Assembly (NCBI RefSeq): GCF_028583425.1
Contig: NC_072792.1
Location: forward strand, 160,772,676 to 160,836,675
Length of the DNA stretch: 64,000 bases
Source of the DNA: Eublepharis macularius
Taxonomy: Eukaryota > Chordata > Lepidosauria > Squamata > Eublepharidae
Direction: 5' to 3'
The position numbers were made by a program, and so were the translations under genes. The first letter of the stretch is position 1, and every line of letters begins with the position of its first letter. Below the pieces are notes generated by a model, which worked only from the letters and a program-made list of their open reading frames with translations, made no database searches and was not told the origin of the DNA. Positions 56,101-64,000 of the stretch are shown in pieces.

Positions 56101-58472
56101 CAAAGGACCTTTCCTCCTGGCAGCAAAACCAGAGGGATGAGCATGATATTGGCCCAGTGGCACGTAAGAAATCAACAAGTTTTCCAAAGTGTAAGCTTTC
56201 AAGAGTCAGAGCTCCCTTCTTCAGACACAGGCAACTGAGACATGAATAACTGAGTCTTTAACTGCCTGACTCCTGCCTCTGCAGGCAGCCTGAAGCAGCC
56301 TGGGCTTTGATGTCTCCTTTCCATCAGCTCCCCAGTCCAGTCCTCAGTTCTCTGCCAGTATGCTGAATGTGTGCATGCAGCTACTGCATGCAGCCACTGC
56401 TTTTTAGTTCCTCCTGGCAGGCTAAGAGAATTTAAGAGCCCCCCTAAGCCACTGGACAGGACTCTGGAGGAGAAGGGAACTGTTGTTGCCCAAACTAGCA
56501 GGTACCGCTGCCTTCCCTCTGCCTGTCACCCAAATACATCCTTCCCAAGGAATAGGATTAGAAAGGCTTGGCACATCTTGGGGCAACCCGAAGTTGGTGT
56601 TGCATGCAGCTGTTCCCTTTTTGCTGCTTGGATGGAGACAGTTCAGGAGGGGTCCCTGTGACTGAGACAGAGGGAAGGGTGTTTGTGTGTGTTAAAGAAA
56701 ATGTTTGACTATGAAGATGCAGAAAGGAGGGAAGATGTATGTGACTGGAGGTGGAGGCAGGGCGAGACAGACTATGCTCGAAACAGGTCTACTCAGAAGT
56801 AGAGATGGGCATGAACAGAAAAAAAACCTGAACATGATGTTTGTTGTTCATTGCCATCCACGAACAGGGACTCACAAACAACCACGAACATGGCCCTGTT
56901 CATGAACATTTTCATGGTTGGATGTTCGTGGGGGCCAGCAGGCTCTCCTCCAGCCATCATCCAAGTTCGGTCAAGATCCCTACTGCACCACTCCCAGATA
57001 CCTTACCTGAGCAGGCACCAGGAAAGGTACCAGTAATAAATAATAGCTTGGCCCAGAGCCTGGCAGCAGCCCTGGAACTTCAAGGAGTAGATCCCTATCC
57101 CACCACGCACAAAGAAAATTCAAGCTCCAATGCACTCTCTCTATCAAAATGCCAACAGCAACTGTCTCTCCCTCTCCAATGTCTGCAAACTAAGCCAGAG
57201 CTGGGAGCCCCACTCCCCCCTGGTCTTTGCTTCCTTGTAACAAATTTGGAGCTCCACACTTGAAAGGAAGACCTGCCTATTAAGCTAAATTGGGCTTAGA
57301 ATGGAGTTTCCAGGGCAACAGCAGGAGTTCAGACAGAGTTCAGAAATCCCTGCCTAAGTTGCCAAGGGAATTGATTGCAGGTGCCAGACTGTCTGGCTTG
57401 ATGAACAGCAACAAATGAGGCTTGCATCAACCACCTGTTCATTTAGAATGGGGCCTCAGGAACAGCTTGTTCGCAAACAGCAGATTGGGCTGTTCGTGGC
57501 TTTTTTTGTTCGTATTGCTGTTCGTGCCCATCTCTACTCAGAAGGCATTTGACATGGTATAAATCTACTTTTTCCCATGCCCATCCATTTGTACTTTCCC
57601 TTGGAATGAAGTTCAGAATCTCTTAGGAGCATCTCAAACTAGACTAGAGATACTGCCCCCCCCCACACACACTTTGAAGAACTTCAGAGCTTAATGTGCC
57701 AAAACACTAAACCTCAGGATGCTGGCAGGGAAATAGAAATTTCAAAAGCATATACTGCAGAACATAGTAAGCAAGAGCTTTAATACAGTGCACTTGTTAT
57801 ATTACAAAATGGATTTGAAAATAACTGACCATCATAAAGGCTACTGAGTGTTCTCTGAAGCTTGATTTCCTTCCCATTCCCCCAAAGTAAAATTGAGGCA
57901 ATCACTTCGCTCACACGACTATTCAAAGAAGCTCTTTTTCTATAGCTAATTTTGAGGCATGTTATTTATGAACTTCCTTTGTTTTACAGCATAGGTTTTC
58001 AGGGTTGCACTTTACTACTGTGGGATGGAGATGGCAGGGAAAAGATCACCTCTAGAATTGGAAATCTAGGCAGATCCATCTCATTGCTGATCCATCCTGA
58101 GGCTTTGAAGTTTTTATATACTACTAGTAGAAAAATCTGAATATATTTCTTAGGTTAATTGCTTTGTTTTTCTTTGGCAGGTGGGGTCCTTGGTCTGGGC
58201 GCTACATTTGCCCAAGAGCTGGTAAAATGGTGGCCTTCTCTTTGCGAGTGGAATTACCCCAGGATGGTGGTGATGATACTGCAGCCAACAACATCCAATT
58301 CCGCTGTGAAGATGGGCAGGTGCTGGTCGGCAAGTCACATGAATGGGGTACCTTTGGCTCCTGGAGCGCAAGATGCAAGAGTGGGATCTGCGGGTTACAG
58401 ACAAAGGTGGAGCCGGATCAAGGGCACGGTGACGACACGGCACTTAACGATGTGAAGTTCTACTGCTGTTAA
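46919..58472 (+). CDS. VMO1: Vitelline membrane outer layer protein 1 family, complete three-exon gene
   Basis: Exons 46919-47107, 50635-50738 and 58181-58472 join to 195 codons (194 residues), close to the roughly 180-200 residues of known VMO1 proteins. Residues 1-22 are a signal peptide (hydrophobic [12 protein letters not shown]), so the product is secreted. The mature part shows the threefold beta-prism repeat of the VOMI fold: [40 protein letters not shown] and [20 protein letters not shown]. Each is followed by a D-D-x-x-L/A-N-x-I/V stretch ending in Cys ([27 protein letters not shown]). Nine cysteines follow the signal peptide, fitting several disulfides. In birds the protein sits in the outer layer of the egg vitelline membrane; expression here is not known. 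Introns are GT-AG. No damage is seen. It could be VMO1 or a lineage paralogue. Confidence 0.92.
47156..47890 (+). mobile_element. 735-bp hAT-type element in VMO1 intron 1
   Basis: The ends TAGAGATGGGCACGAACAG and GTTTGTGCCCATCTCTA are inverted. Perfect 8-bp duplications GTCACAAT flank it (47148-47155, 47891-47898). The element starts only 48 bp after the exon 1 donor. It is non-coding and nearly collinear with 56800-57536. Confidence 0.94.
47950..48400 (-). repeat. L2-clade LINE 3' UTR, minus strand
   Basis: On the plus strand TTATAGTCTCCCTTTCTCAC then TGAGACTGAAGGTGG is the reverse complement of the LINE 3' tail. The more distal UTR (CATAGACAATGCCATAGGAT, CTAACTCATTAGTGAAGC) parallels 31040-31130 and 29855. 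Confidence 0.75.
48720..49200 (+). repeat. Sauria-type SINE interrupted by another sequence
   Basis: The head and body at 48735-48860 (GTGGCTAGAGTATCAG, GGCTTTGAATCCCCACAGAA, GACTGGGTGACCTTGAGCTA) and the tail at 49115-49200 (GCCACCCTGTGCTCCTTGAA) belong to one SINE. The roughly 250 bp between them contains CCATAGAAACATGGGGAAAT and looks like a minus-strand MITE of the AGGGTTGCC type. Confidence 0.6.
49540..49757 (-). repeat. 5S-headed SINE, minus strand, full
   Basis: Body GTGATGTCAAGTCACAGCTG and GGTAGTTTGCCATTGCCTGC, then CTATCCAAGTACTAACCAAG and GCTTAGCTTCTGAGCTCTGA, the reverse complement of the 5S rRNA-like head. It ends TGGGCTATCCAGGTCAG. Confidence 0.82.
49922..50131. mobile_element. 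Head-to-head inverted pair of Penelope-like 3' ends
   Basis: Minus piece 49922-50008 and plus piece 50009-50131 meet at CATCAGATGCATCTGATG. The plus copy has the clearest hammerhead-like core: CTGATGA (50010-50016), stem GAGAAC/GTTCTC, GAAA (50034-50037), then AGCTTATGCTA, where AGC/GCT can form a short stem III. It lies in VMO1 intron 1, 500 bp before exon 2. Confidence 0.65.
50635..50738 (+). CDS. VMO1: VMO1 exon 2
   Basis: Acceptor CATACCTCAG ends at 50634 and donor GTGAGTGG starts at 50739. The exon encodes [20 protein letters not shown] then [14 protein letters not shown] and exits in phase 2; the split codon AA|G gives Lys. Confidence 0.9.
51341..51382 (+). repeat. Perfect 20-bp AT-rich inverted repeat with 2-bp spacer
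   Basis: The arm ATCTAATGAATATTGAATTT is followed by GA and then its exact reverse complement. The flanks do not look like transposon ends. Confidence 0.9.
51668..51818 (-). mobile_element. End fragment of a CAGGGCTTTTTTTCTGGG-family hAT MITE
   Basis: GAGTTCCACCACCTCTTTTC then CCAGAAAAAAAAGCCCTG at 51781-51818 is the terminal arm of the family seen at 14184 and 21671. The adjoining palindromic stretch GACGTCACTTCCGGAAGCGA then CGTCATCAC is probably its interior. Confidence 0.65.
51845..52580 (-). mobile_element. L2-clade LINE reverse transcriptase fragment, minus strand
   Basis: Minus-strand blocks in order: [24 protein letters not shown] and [11 protein letters not shown]-like (52500-52350), then the open frame [58 protein letters not shown] (52312-51989), then KxFRNFN and GMDWRDHI-like to 51850. 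One frame change separates the two halves. Both ends are missing. Confidence 0.88.
52673..52977 (+). mobile_element. TAGGGTTGCCAGGTCC-family MITE, diverged
   Basis: It begins TAGGGCTGCCAGGTCCCCGT and ends near GATCCCCTAGCCCTA. The interior has CTCCCAGTAGTGATGTCGCT and a GGTGGTGGTGGTGG run. No clear target duplication remains. Confidence 0.55.
53524..53715 (+). mobile_element. Near-perfect palindromic MITE (GGCCCTTTTCACACTAC)
   Basis: Arms of about 85 bp run from GGCCCTTTTCACACTACATA to the loop near TGTGCGATGTTGCGC and back to GTAGTGTGAAAAGGGCC. TGT flanks both ends, a possible 3-bp duplication as in PIF/Harbinger elements. Few mismatches suggest a recent insertion. Confidence 0.85.
54530..54740 (+). 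repeat. tRNA-derived SINE, second family
   Basis: Head GCAGCACAGTGATTAAGTGG, B-box region CGGATCCCACTCC, body GGTGGCCTTGGGTAAGCCAC and GTGGGGATAATAACACTAAC, and a tail GAATATAAGCACAGTTGTTG. The structure parallels the GCCAGTTTGG family, but the head is different. Confidence 0.72.
55191..55926 (+). mobile_element. 736-bp TAGGGTTGCCAG-family element with internal tandem units
   Basis: The ends TAGGGTTGCCAGTCCCC and GGGGATCTGGCAACCTTA are inverted. Perfect 8-bp duplications TTGCCTAC flank it (55183-55190, 55927-55934). The interior has about four units of roughly 115-125 bp, each with a CTGCAGAGCA/ATGCTCTGCAG-like core and GCCCAATTTGTCC-type segments. Confidence 0.9.
56800..57536 (+). mobile_element. 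737-bp hAT-type element in VMO1 intron 2
   Basis: The ends TAGAGATGGGCATGAACAG and GTTCGTGCCCATCTCTA are flanked by perfect 8-bp duplications CTCAGAAG (56792-56799, 57537-57544). It is the same orientation and nearly the same sequence as 47156-47890, with scattered differences and small indels. Confidence 0.94.
57545..58180 (+). other. End of VMO1 intron 2, no recognised content
   Basis: AT-rich intronic DNA with a short C run at 57656-57664. It ends in the polypyrimidine tract and acceptor of exon 3. Confidence 0.6.
58181..58472 (+). CDS. VMO1: VMO1 exon 3 (second and third repeats)
   Basis: The strong acceptor TTTTTCTTTGGCAG ends at 58180. The exon reads [58 protein letters not shown] and ends LNDVKFYCC-stop (TAA 58470-58472). 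Confidence 0.93.
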
Positions 58473-59017
58473 TGGAAATAGACCACTTCTTCCCTGTTAA
58501 CAGCACAGCTGCCTGCTAGTGTTGCTGTGGGTTTGCTAAACATGAATGATATCTCCAGTTAAATCTTGCCTTTAAACAGAGAGTTGTGTGTCTCTTTCTA
58601 AAATATACATTATTTAAATATGCATTTATAATCTCTGGATGGAAGGAATATGATGGAAAGGTTAGAGTTGATCACTCGTGTTCAGAAGGAGTGGAACTCG
58701 GAAGTAGGCCGTGGAACTGTCAACCACCAAGAGAAAAAAATAGAGAGAGTTTTGGAGAAAATAGATTTAGGAGGTTTTCTATACTAGGCAGGGGAGTCCA
58801 CTAGGAATATTGTTATCGATTTTGGCAGGTGGGAGTTTGGGTGCTGTTCTTTCTTAAAAACTGTTTCAAAGTACCAAGCAGTTGGATTACTGTGATTACA
58901 TTACAAGCTTCTGATTGTGCCTGAGTGTGCCTTCCAAGTCTAAAGCACCGCACATATTTAGCATTGTGTCATCTAGCTAGCTGAACTGGGAAAAAGTTAC
59001 AATTTACTTTACACTAA

Positions 59018-59023
59018 AATAAA
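59018..59023 (+). other. Candidate polyadenylation signal of VMO1
   Basis: AATAAA lies 546 bp after the stop codon, followed by a GT-rich stretch (TAGTTGTGTTC). It is the first canonical hexamer downstream. Confidence 0.45.
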
Positions 59024-59089
59024 CCTGTTTTCCTAGTTGTGTTCATTAACCCTACTGTGTGGTTTCCTCAACAATATGTGGGTGAATAA

Positions 59090-59545
59090 AATGCCTTCAA
59101 ATCGCAACTGACTTATGGCCAGTTTGGTGTAGTGGTTAAGAGCGTGGGACTCTAGTGGTTAAATGCACAGGAATCTAATCTGGAGAACTGGGTTTGATTC
59201 TCCACTCCTCCACTTGAAGCCAGCTGGGTGACCTTGGGTCAGTCACAGCTCTCTCAGAGCTCTCTCAGCCCCACCCACCTCACAGGGTGTTTGTCCTGGG
59301 AATAATAATAACATACTTTGTAAACCACTCTGAGTGGGTGTTAAGTCATCCTGAAGGGTGGTATATAAATCAAATGTTTATTATTATTATTATCATCCCA
59401 GCAATGGGCTTTCAAGGCAAGCGAGAAGCAGAAGTAGCTTGCCATTACCTTCCTCTGTAGGGTCTTCCTTGGTGGTCTCCCATCCAAGTACTGACCATGC
59501 TTAGCTTCCGAAGTCTGACAAAATCCGGCTCTGCCATGGCATCTT
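59090..59545 (-). repeat. 5S-headed SINE, minus strand, split by a tRNA-derived SINE
   Basis: The 5' piece TGCCTTCAAATCGCAACTGA then CTTATGG (59090-59117) and the rest from ATCCCAGCAATGGGCTTTCA to GCTTAGCTTCCGAAGTCTGA (59394-59545) form one element. The insert is the SINE at 59118-59393. Confidence 0.82.
59118..59393 (+). repeat. tRNA-derived SINE inserted in a 5S-headed SINE
   Basis: Full-length plus copy: GCCAGTTTGGTGTAGTGG head, body GGGTGACCTTGGGTCAGTCA, tail GGTATATAAATCAAATG then ATT repeats. The head has a small internal duplication (AGTGGTTAAGAGCGTGGGAC then TCTAGTGGTTAAATGCACAG). Confidence 0.88.
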
Positions 59546-59934
59546 CCCTCCCCTTCAAGCCTATAAGTATAATAGGTCAAGTGAATGTCAGGAAGTGCCC
59601 AGATTGCAGATATTACCAGTATGAAGAACTAGAAGACTAAGTGGTTGCAATTATAAACTTAAAAAAAAAAACCCTAACAAGAAAAAGGGCCTGGGTCAGG
59701 TGTTACGACAAGGAGGAACATAACTGTGTTGGGTTAGATTAACACGGGTGGAGGCTGAGACTGGATCATGTTCTTCAGTCCTTCAGACATCTAGTATTGT
59801 CATGGTAGGTCTTGAGACACACGGCTCAGGGCCACTGCAGTGGTGGTGGGCGGCCACTGACACAAAATCTGCACCACTGGTCTGTTCCCTGTGGACAGTC
59901 CAGGCTTTACTATGACCTTTCCCAAAGTGTCGTC

Positions 59935-61085
59935 ATACAGCAGGTTTGAGAAAGATTAAAAAAAGCCGTGGAAACTCCAGGAGGTGCACACGTAGTACCA
60001 CAATGTCATCCGACCTGGGGCAAAATAATCTGGGCAGAAGTGGCCTAAATACTGAGGGACAGACAGTGCAATTCTAAGCAGAATTACTTCAGTCTAATCC
60101 CATTGATTTCAATGGGCTTAGACTGGAGTAACTCTTAGGATTGCACTGTTTGTGTGGGCACTACCCCTGTGCATATGGGGAGAAGAGGGGTGAGCCTTCC
60201 AGGGGCTCCAAAATCTATTTCCTCAAACTTGGAGCTGGCCCTTTGACACCTCATGGAATAGACTGGGCTGGCAGTATTTCACTTTAAGTAGTCTCTCCTC
60301 CTCCCTTCATAAGTCCTTTGGCGTTTGCTTTTGGAGGTGCTTAGGCCAGTCGTGGGGTGAGGGGTGTGGCAACACAACAGTTACAGAGCAAGGCTGACAT
60401 TTCCCTGCCCACACTCACATTTCACTTCTCCACTGGCTGTAGGACTTGACTGCCGTGCCTGTAAGTAGTATTGCATTGTCTTGCTAGCAGCAGCCTTCAA
60501 GAAAGGGGAAAGAAGAGTTGCTACGCAGCTAGAATTTTATCCTCCAAATGATGAGGCTGTGCTTGAGTGAGCTAAGGCCAGAAAAACCACCCAGTTGTGC
60601 TGTTTTTGAAATAAATGTTATGGCAAGCTGAAAGTGTGTGTGTGTTTGTGGTGGCACATTTCCCACTACCATTTGCAGCAGCACCTAAACTTGTTCCCCC
60701 AACCCTTCAGGCTATCTTGTAGGAGTATTGCTCCAAATGATGGCTCAAAAGGGTGCTTTCCCCATTGAGAGAGAGGGTAACACTGCTCTGCATATGCTGT
60801 TTCAGGGAGGAAACTTGGGGGGTGGTCTTCTCCTCCCCCCCCGGTACCAAAGGGACCCAACCGGAATTGAGCCTCCATGGCACACTTTAAAGGAGTTCCT
60901 GGCTTAGAACTCACTTTTAAAATGCTGGTGTGTCCTTTGGGTGAACCCAGGAGGGTTGCCAGGTCTTCTTGGCAATGGATGAGGGGGGGGAGTGAAGGGG
61001 ACCACAGGGGGGATGGGACATGGGCTGCTGTGGCATACAGGAAGTGATGTATGCACACTGCTGGCAACATCATTGGAGAATACCC
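59935..61085 (+). repeat. Right copy of the ~1.1-kb direct repeat flanking VMO1
   Basis: It is the partner of 43806-44875 in the same orientation, about 16 kb away. It differs by many substitutions and by one extra palindromic element at 60063-60149. It starts 1.46 kb after the VMO1 stop codon. Confidence 0.82.
60063..60149 (+). mobile_element. Short palindromic element (ACAGTGCAATTCTAAGC)
   Basis: Arms of about 42 bp: ACAGTGCAATTCTAAGCAGA... and ...CTTAGGATTGCACTGT around the centre CCCATTGATTTCAATGGG. It is absent from the paralogous position in the left copy, so it inserted after the two copies separated. Confidence 0.85.
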
Positions 61086-61187
61086 CAGCAGCAGGAAGAT
61101 TCTCCCATTTCCATCCGTTTCTTCCCCTGCCGTCCAGCCGAGCGGAGGCAGGGAGCTTCACCTGGGATCACAGGGCTGGCAACTCTA
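60951..61187 (+). mobile_element. TAGGGTTGCCAGGTCC-family MITE, right duplicate
   Basis: It begins GAGGGTTGCCAGGTCTTCTT and ends CAGGGCTGGCAACTCTA. Perfect 8-bp duplications GAACCCAG flank it (60943-60950, 61188-61195). The shared insertion point with 44731 shows it predates the split of the two copies. Confidence 0.85.
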
Positions 61188-61533
61188 GAACCCAGGGATG
61201 CTTGTCACGTCTAGATAGGCACTATTTAGGGCAATATCAAAGTCAGTGTTGTCTACTCTGATAGGCAACACCTCTTCAGGGTTGTTCACATCACCTGCTA
61301 CCGGATCCTTTTACCTGGAGATGCTCTGGATTGAACTTCAAGGTGGCTGCCACCTTGAATTTCTTGGAGGAAGGGTGGGATATAATAAATACGAGGCATG
61401 AATCAGTTAATGACTTTCAAAATGTTTTGATTGGCAGTCTTATGCTGGTTGTGTTGTTCTATATTCATTGCCACTATAATACATAAAGGGCGGGGAAGCA
61501 TGGTTGCTATAGGCCCGGTGGTAGAGATAAGGC

Positions 61534-61721
61534 TAAGGTTGCCAACCTTCCAATGGGAGATCTCCTTGTTACCTCCAAACTGTAAGAATCGGTTCCCTTG
61601 GAGAAAATGGCTGCTTTAGGTGGTAGACTTTATGGCCTTATAGCCTGCAGAGGTCTCTGCCCTCCCCAAACCTCATTCTCCAAATCTCTGGGAATATCCC
61701 AACCTGGAACTGGCAACTCTA
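61534..61721 (+). mobile_element. AGGGTTGCCAACCTCC-family MITE
   Basis: It starts TAAGGTTGCCAACCTTCC and ends GGAACTGGCAACTCTA, with internal CCCTTGGAGAAAATGGCTGC. It is an old copy of the family at 22528 and 33528. Confidence 0.75.
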
Positions 61722-61994
61722 GCATTACAGCTAGTAATGGGAATGTCAAGCTGTAAAGAATAATCCACATCTTATACTGGGCCACAGGGCTGAGGGTAGC
61801 TTTGACTTGAATGGAAAAGAGACATAGGAATGGGTAGGCTTTTGTGGGATAGGCTTTGTATGAATTTTGGATCCAAGGGACAGGGAGAGAGTATAGTTGT
61901 GCGGGTAAAATGGAGTACTGGCAGGAGAATATTGGATGATTTCTGAGAAGAATTTTTGCCATCTGTTATTTGAGATGAGGTAAAACACTGGAAG

Positions 61995-62205
61995 TGTTTC
62001 TCTTTGTCACATTTTTAAGCCCATCCTTCCTCCAAGTATAGTTCTTTTCTCCTTCAGTTCATCCTCACAAAAACCTCGTGAGGTAGGATAGGCTGTGTGT
62101 GCTAGACAGTGAGTGACTGGCCCACGATTAGTGTCATGGCTGAGTGGAGCCTTGAAGCCACATCCTCCAGTTTGGGTAACTATTACACTACACTGGTTAT
62201 TTGCC
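61995..62205 (-). repeat. Sauria-type SINE, minus strand
   Basis: CTTCCTCCAAGTATAGTTCT, TTCATCCTCACAAAAACCTC, GAGTGACTGGCCCACGATTA and the head complement ACTATTACACTACACTGGTT give a full but diverged minus copy. Confidence 0.7.
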
Positions 62206-62659
62206 CCCCACCCCCAGCTGAGAGATTTTCAATTTGTAGATAACTCCAAGTCCTTGGGACAGAATAGGGTCACAATCTATATAAATAAACGAGGCCCGCC
62301 AGGTGAATGTACAACTGGCATTTTAAGGAATCTATTTTTTTCCTCAATGCATCCTGCCTTTGTGTTCTATTTTTAAATGGCTTTAAGATCAAGCCAAGAC
62401 ATTTGAACTGAACATCTGTGATGATGTGGGATGCCCAGCGGGAAGGCAATCTGACCAGCTCGTTAGGAGCCTTTGGCAGGAGCGCAAAATCATTCTTATT
62501 TAGAAAAGTGTTTCCTCTGAAATGTGAAAAGTCGTGTAGAGGAAGGCTAAGCTGGGTATGCAAAGGAGGAAAAGAGTCAGATTCAGATCTGGGTTTTTCT
62601 TTAATTAAAAAAAAACTTGCTTTGGTTTCTTCAGTATCAAAATTGAAGCCAGTTGAATC

Positions 62660-62872
62660 AAGAAATGCATTTCATGGTGTATTCTATTGGTTAGAGTGTT
62701 GGATTAGACTGGAAAGACTAGGTTCAAATCTCCATTCTGCCTTGAAACTGACTGGGTAAAATTAATCTAGTCACTTTGTTTCATCCCAACCTACCTCAAA
62801 GGGTTTTGTGAGGAAAAAACAAATGGAGAACTGTGTATGCCACCCTGAGCTCCTTGGAAGAAATATAATAGA
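62660..62872 (+). repeat. Sauria-type SINE, plus strand
   Basis: Head ATTGGTTAGAGTGTTGGATT then AGACTGG, B-box region AGGTTCAAATCTCC, body CCTACCTCAAAGGGTTTTGT, and tail CTGTGTATGCCACCCTGAGC then TCCTTGGAAGAAATATAAT. Confidence 0.78.
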
Positions 62873-62889
62873 TTTCAATGGGATACATA

Positions 62890-63225
62890 TTTATTTGTTT
62901 CATTTATACCTCATCTTTCTCCTCAGCATAGACCCACAGTGGGTTACATTAGTCTCTTTTCCTCCATTTTATCCTCACAACATCTCTGTAAAGTTGGTTA
63001 GGTTAAGAGAGTGTGTTACTGGCCCAAGGGCATGCTATAAGCTTCCATGCAAGAGTGGGGATTCGAACCTGGGTTATCCAGATCCTAGTCTGACACTCAA
63101 GCCGCTACACCACAGTGGTGTAGAAATACTTTTGTATAACTTCCTGGGTTTTCCAGATCCTAGTCTGACACTCAAGCCGCTACACCACAGTGGTGTACAG
63201 ATACTTTTGTATAACTTCCTTCCCA
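62890..63225 (-). repeat. Sauria-type SINE, minus strand, with 75-bp tandem duplication of its head
   Basis: Tail ACCTCATCTTTCTCCTCAGC, body ATCCTCACAACATCTCTGTA, B-box region complement GGGGATTCGAACCTGGGTT. The head plus 3' flank is present twice (63068-63142 and 63143-63217), each ending ACCACAGTGGTGTA and CTTTTGTATAACTT. Confidence 0.85.
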
Positions 63226-63296
63226 TCCAATTATTTTCACTCTAGGTATCCCCCATCCCCAAAAGTAGTCAAAAACATCCTCTTTGCAGAGCAGGT

Positions 63297-63755
63297 TGTA
63301 GATCAAGATGGGTAGCCCTGTAAGTCTGTCTGTAGCCGTAAAAAAGAGCAAGAGTCCAATAGCACCTATAAGACTAACAAAATTTGCGGTAGGGTTATCA
63401 GTTGCAATTCAGCAGTCTCTCTGTCCTATCTCTCTAATCTCTAAAGGAGATTAGAAAGAGAGACTGCTGAATTGCAACTGATAACGAAGCTCAAGACAAT
63501 GCGTCCACCTGGACTGAATCAAGACATTGACTTCCTGTCCCATTACCAATGCTGATTTCTCCACACCTACTAGCCCTCTGCATACCCCACCCTATCTATT
63601 CATGCCTGCTATTGTCATTCACCAGCCATTGTCATTCAGCTTCTGTAATCACTCCACTTTCCAAGAGATAAGGACTGATGGATTCACATTCTAGCTGTAT
63701 CTGAAGAAGTGTGGTGTGACTCACGAAAGCTCATCCCCTACCACAATTTTTGTTA
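63297..63755. mobile_element. Penelope-like element with inverted 5' fragment
   Basis: An inverted tail piece (63297-63395, reverse complement AGTCTTATAGGTGCTATTGG) and an inverted TATCAGTTGCAATTCAGCAG piece are followed by the plus-strand body from GGAGATTAGAAAGAGAGACT to the hammerhead-like core (CTGAAGA 63701-63707, GAAA 63725-63728) and TTTTTGTTAG. The arrangement recalls the complex inverted ends known for Penelope elements. Confidence 0.6.
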
Positions 63756-63759
63756 GAGC

Positions 63760-64000
63760 AAGTTGTGGGCGTCATGAACTGTGAATGAATGTTCCCCATC
63801 CTTTCCTTTTAGCAGAGCAGGAAGGGAGTTCTCTTGCCAATCAAAACTGAGTGCATGCTTCAGGAGAAGTAACTGACTCCTATTTTTCAGTCCTCTTCTT
63901 TCAGCCTGGCTGGCTTTCAGCATTAGAGCCTCCCTGGGAGAAAATATAGTTTGGAAAGCACATTAAGGTAAGGAGAAGACCTCGGAGTTTAGTTTCCCCT
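63760..64000 (+). other. Right edge, no recognised content
   Basis: Mixed-composition sequence without an open frame or repeat that I recognise. Confidence 0.5.

Noticed and set aside
56841-57263. 140-codon frame in VMO1 intron 2
   Set aside because: It lies within the hAT-type element at 56800-57536. The sister copy at 47156 does not keep the frame.

Overview
The window reads as nuclear DNA of a vertebrate, most likely a squamate reptile (lizard or gecko). It holds two spliced host genes in a sea of interspersed repeats. The squamate call rests on repeat content: tRNA-derived SINEs, Sauria-type SINEs, SINEs with a 5S rRNA-like head, L2-, CR1- and L1-clade LINE pieces, Penelope-like fragments and many short hAT-type elements with 8-bp target duplications. 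I cannot fix the species.

Layout. Positions 549-7599 (+) carry the last four coding exons of CWF19L2, a debranching/spliceosome-associated CwfJ-family protein; its 5' part lies outside the window. The last intron holds a diverged 306-bp tandem duplication. From about 8.1 to 46.4 kb I see no convincing host gene apart from one unassigned ORF (19360-19629, -). This desert is layered repeats: nested MITEs at 14.1-14.5 kb, a CR1 piece inside an L2 piece at 17.2-18.0 kb, a CR1 3' end at 24.8-25.35 kb, a solo LTR at 27.48-27.91 kb abutting a Penelope-like inverted pair, a 3-kb L2 LINE split by a 1.16-kb hAT-type element at 28.2-31.2 kb, a GC-rich non-autonomous hAT at 39.4-40.1 kb and a 5'-truncated L1 with a 23-bp target duplication at 41.2-42.1 kb.

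Positions 46919-58472 (+) carry a complete three-exon gene for a secreted vitelline membrane outer layer 1 (VMO1) family protein of 194 residues. A palindromic element with 27-bp arrays in opposite orientations ends about 100 bp upstream of its ATG. Both introns are full of repeats, including two similar 735-bp hAT-type elements in direct orientation on either side of exon 2. The whole gene is bracketed by two direct copies of a ~1.1-kb segment (43.8-44.9 and 59.9-61.1 kb). The right end (61.5-63.8 kb) is SINEs and another Penelope-like inverted structure.

The two genes have no evident functional link. The most interesting non-genic signals are the hammerhead-ribozyme-like cores in the Penelope-like pieces, the inverted 27-bp array, the paired direct repeats around VMO1, and a template-switch hairpin inside a SINE at 38.3 kb.
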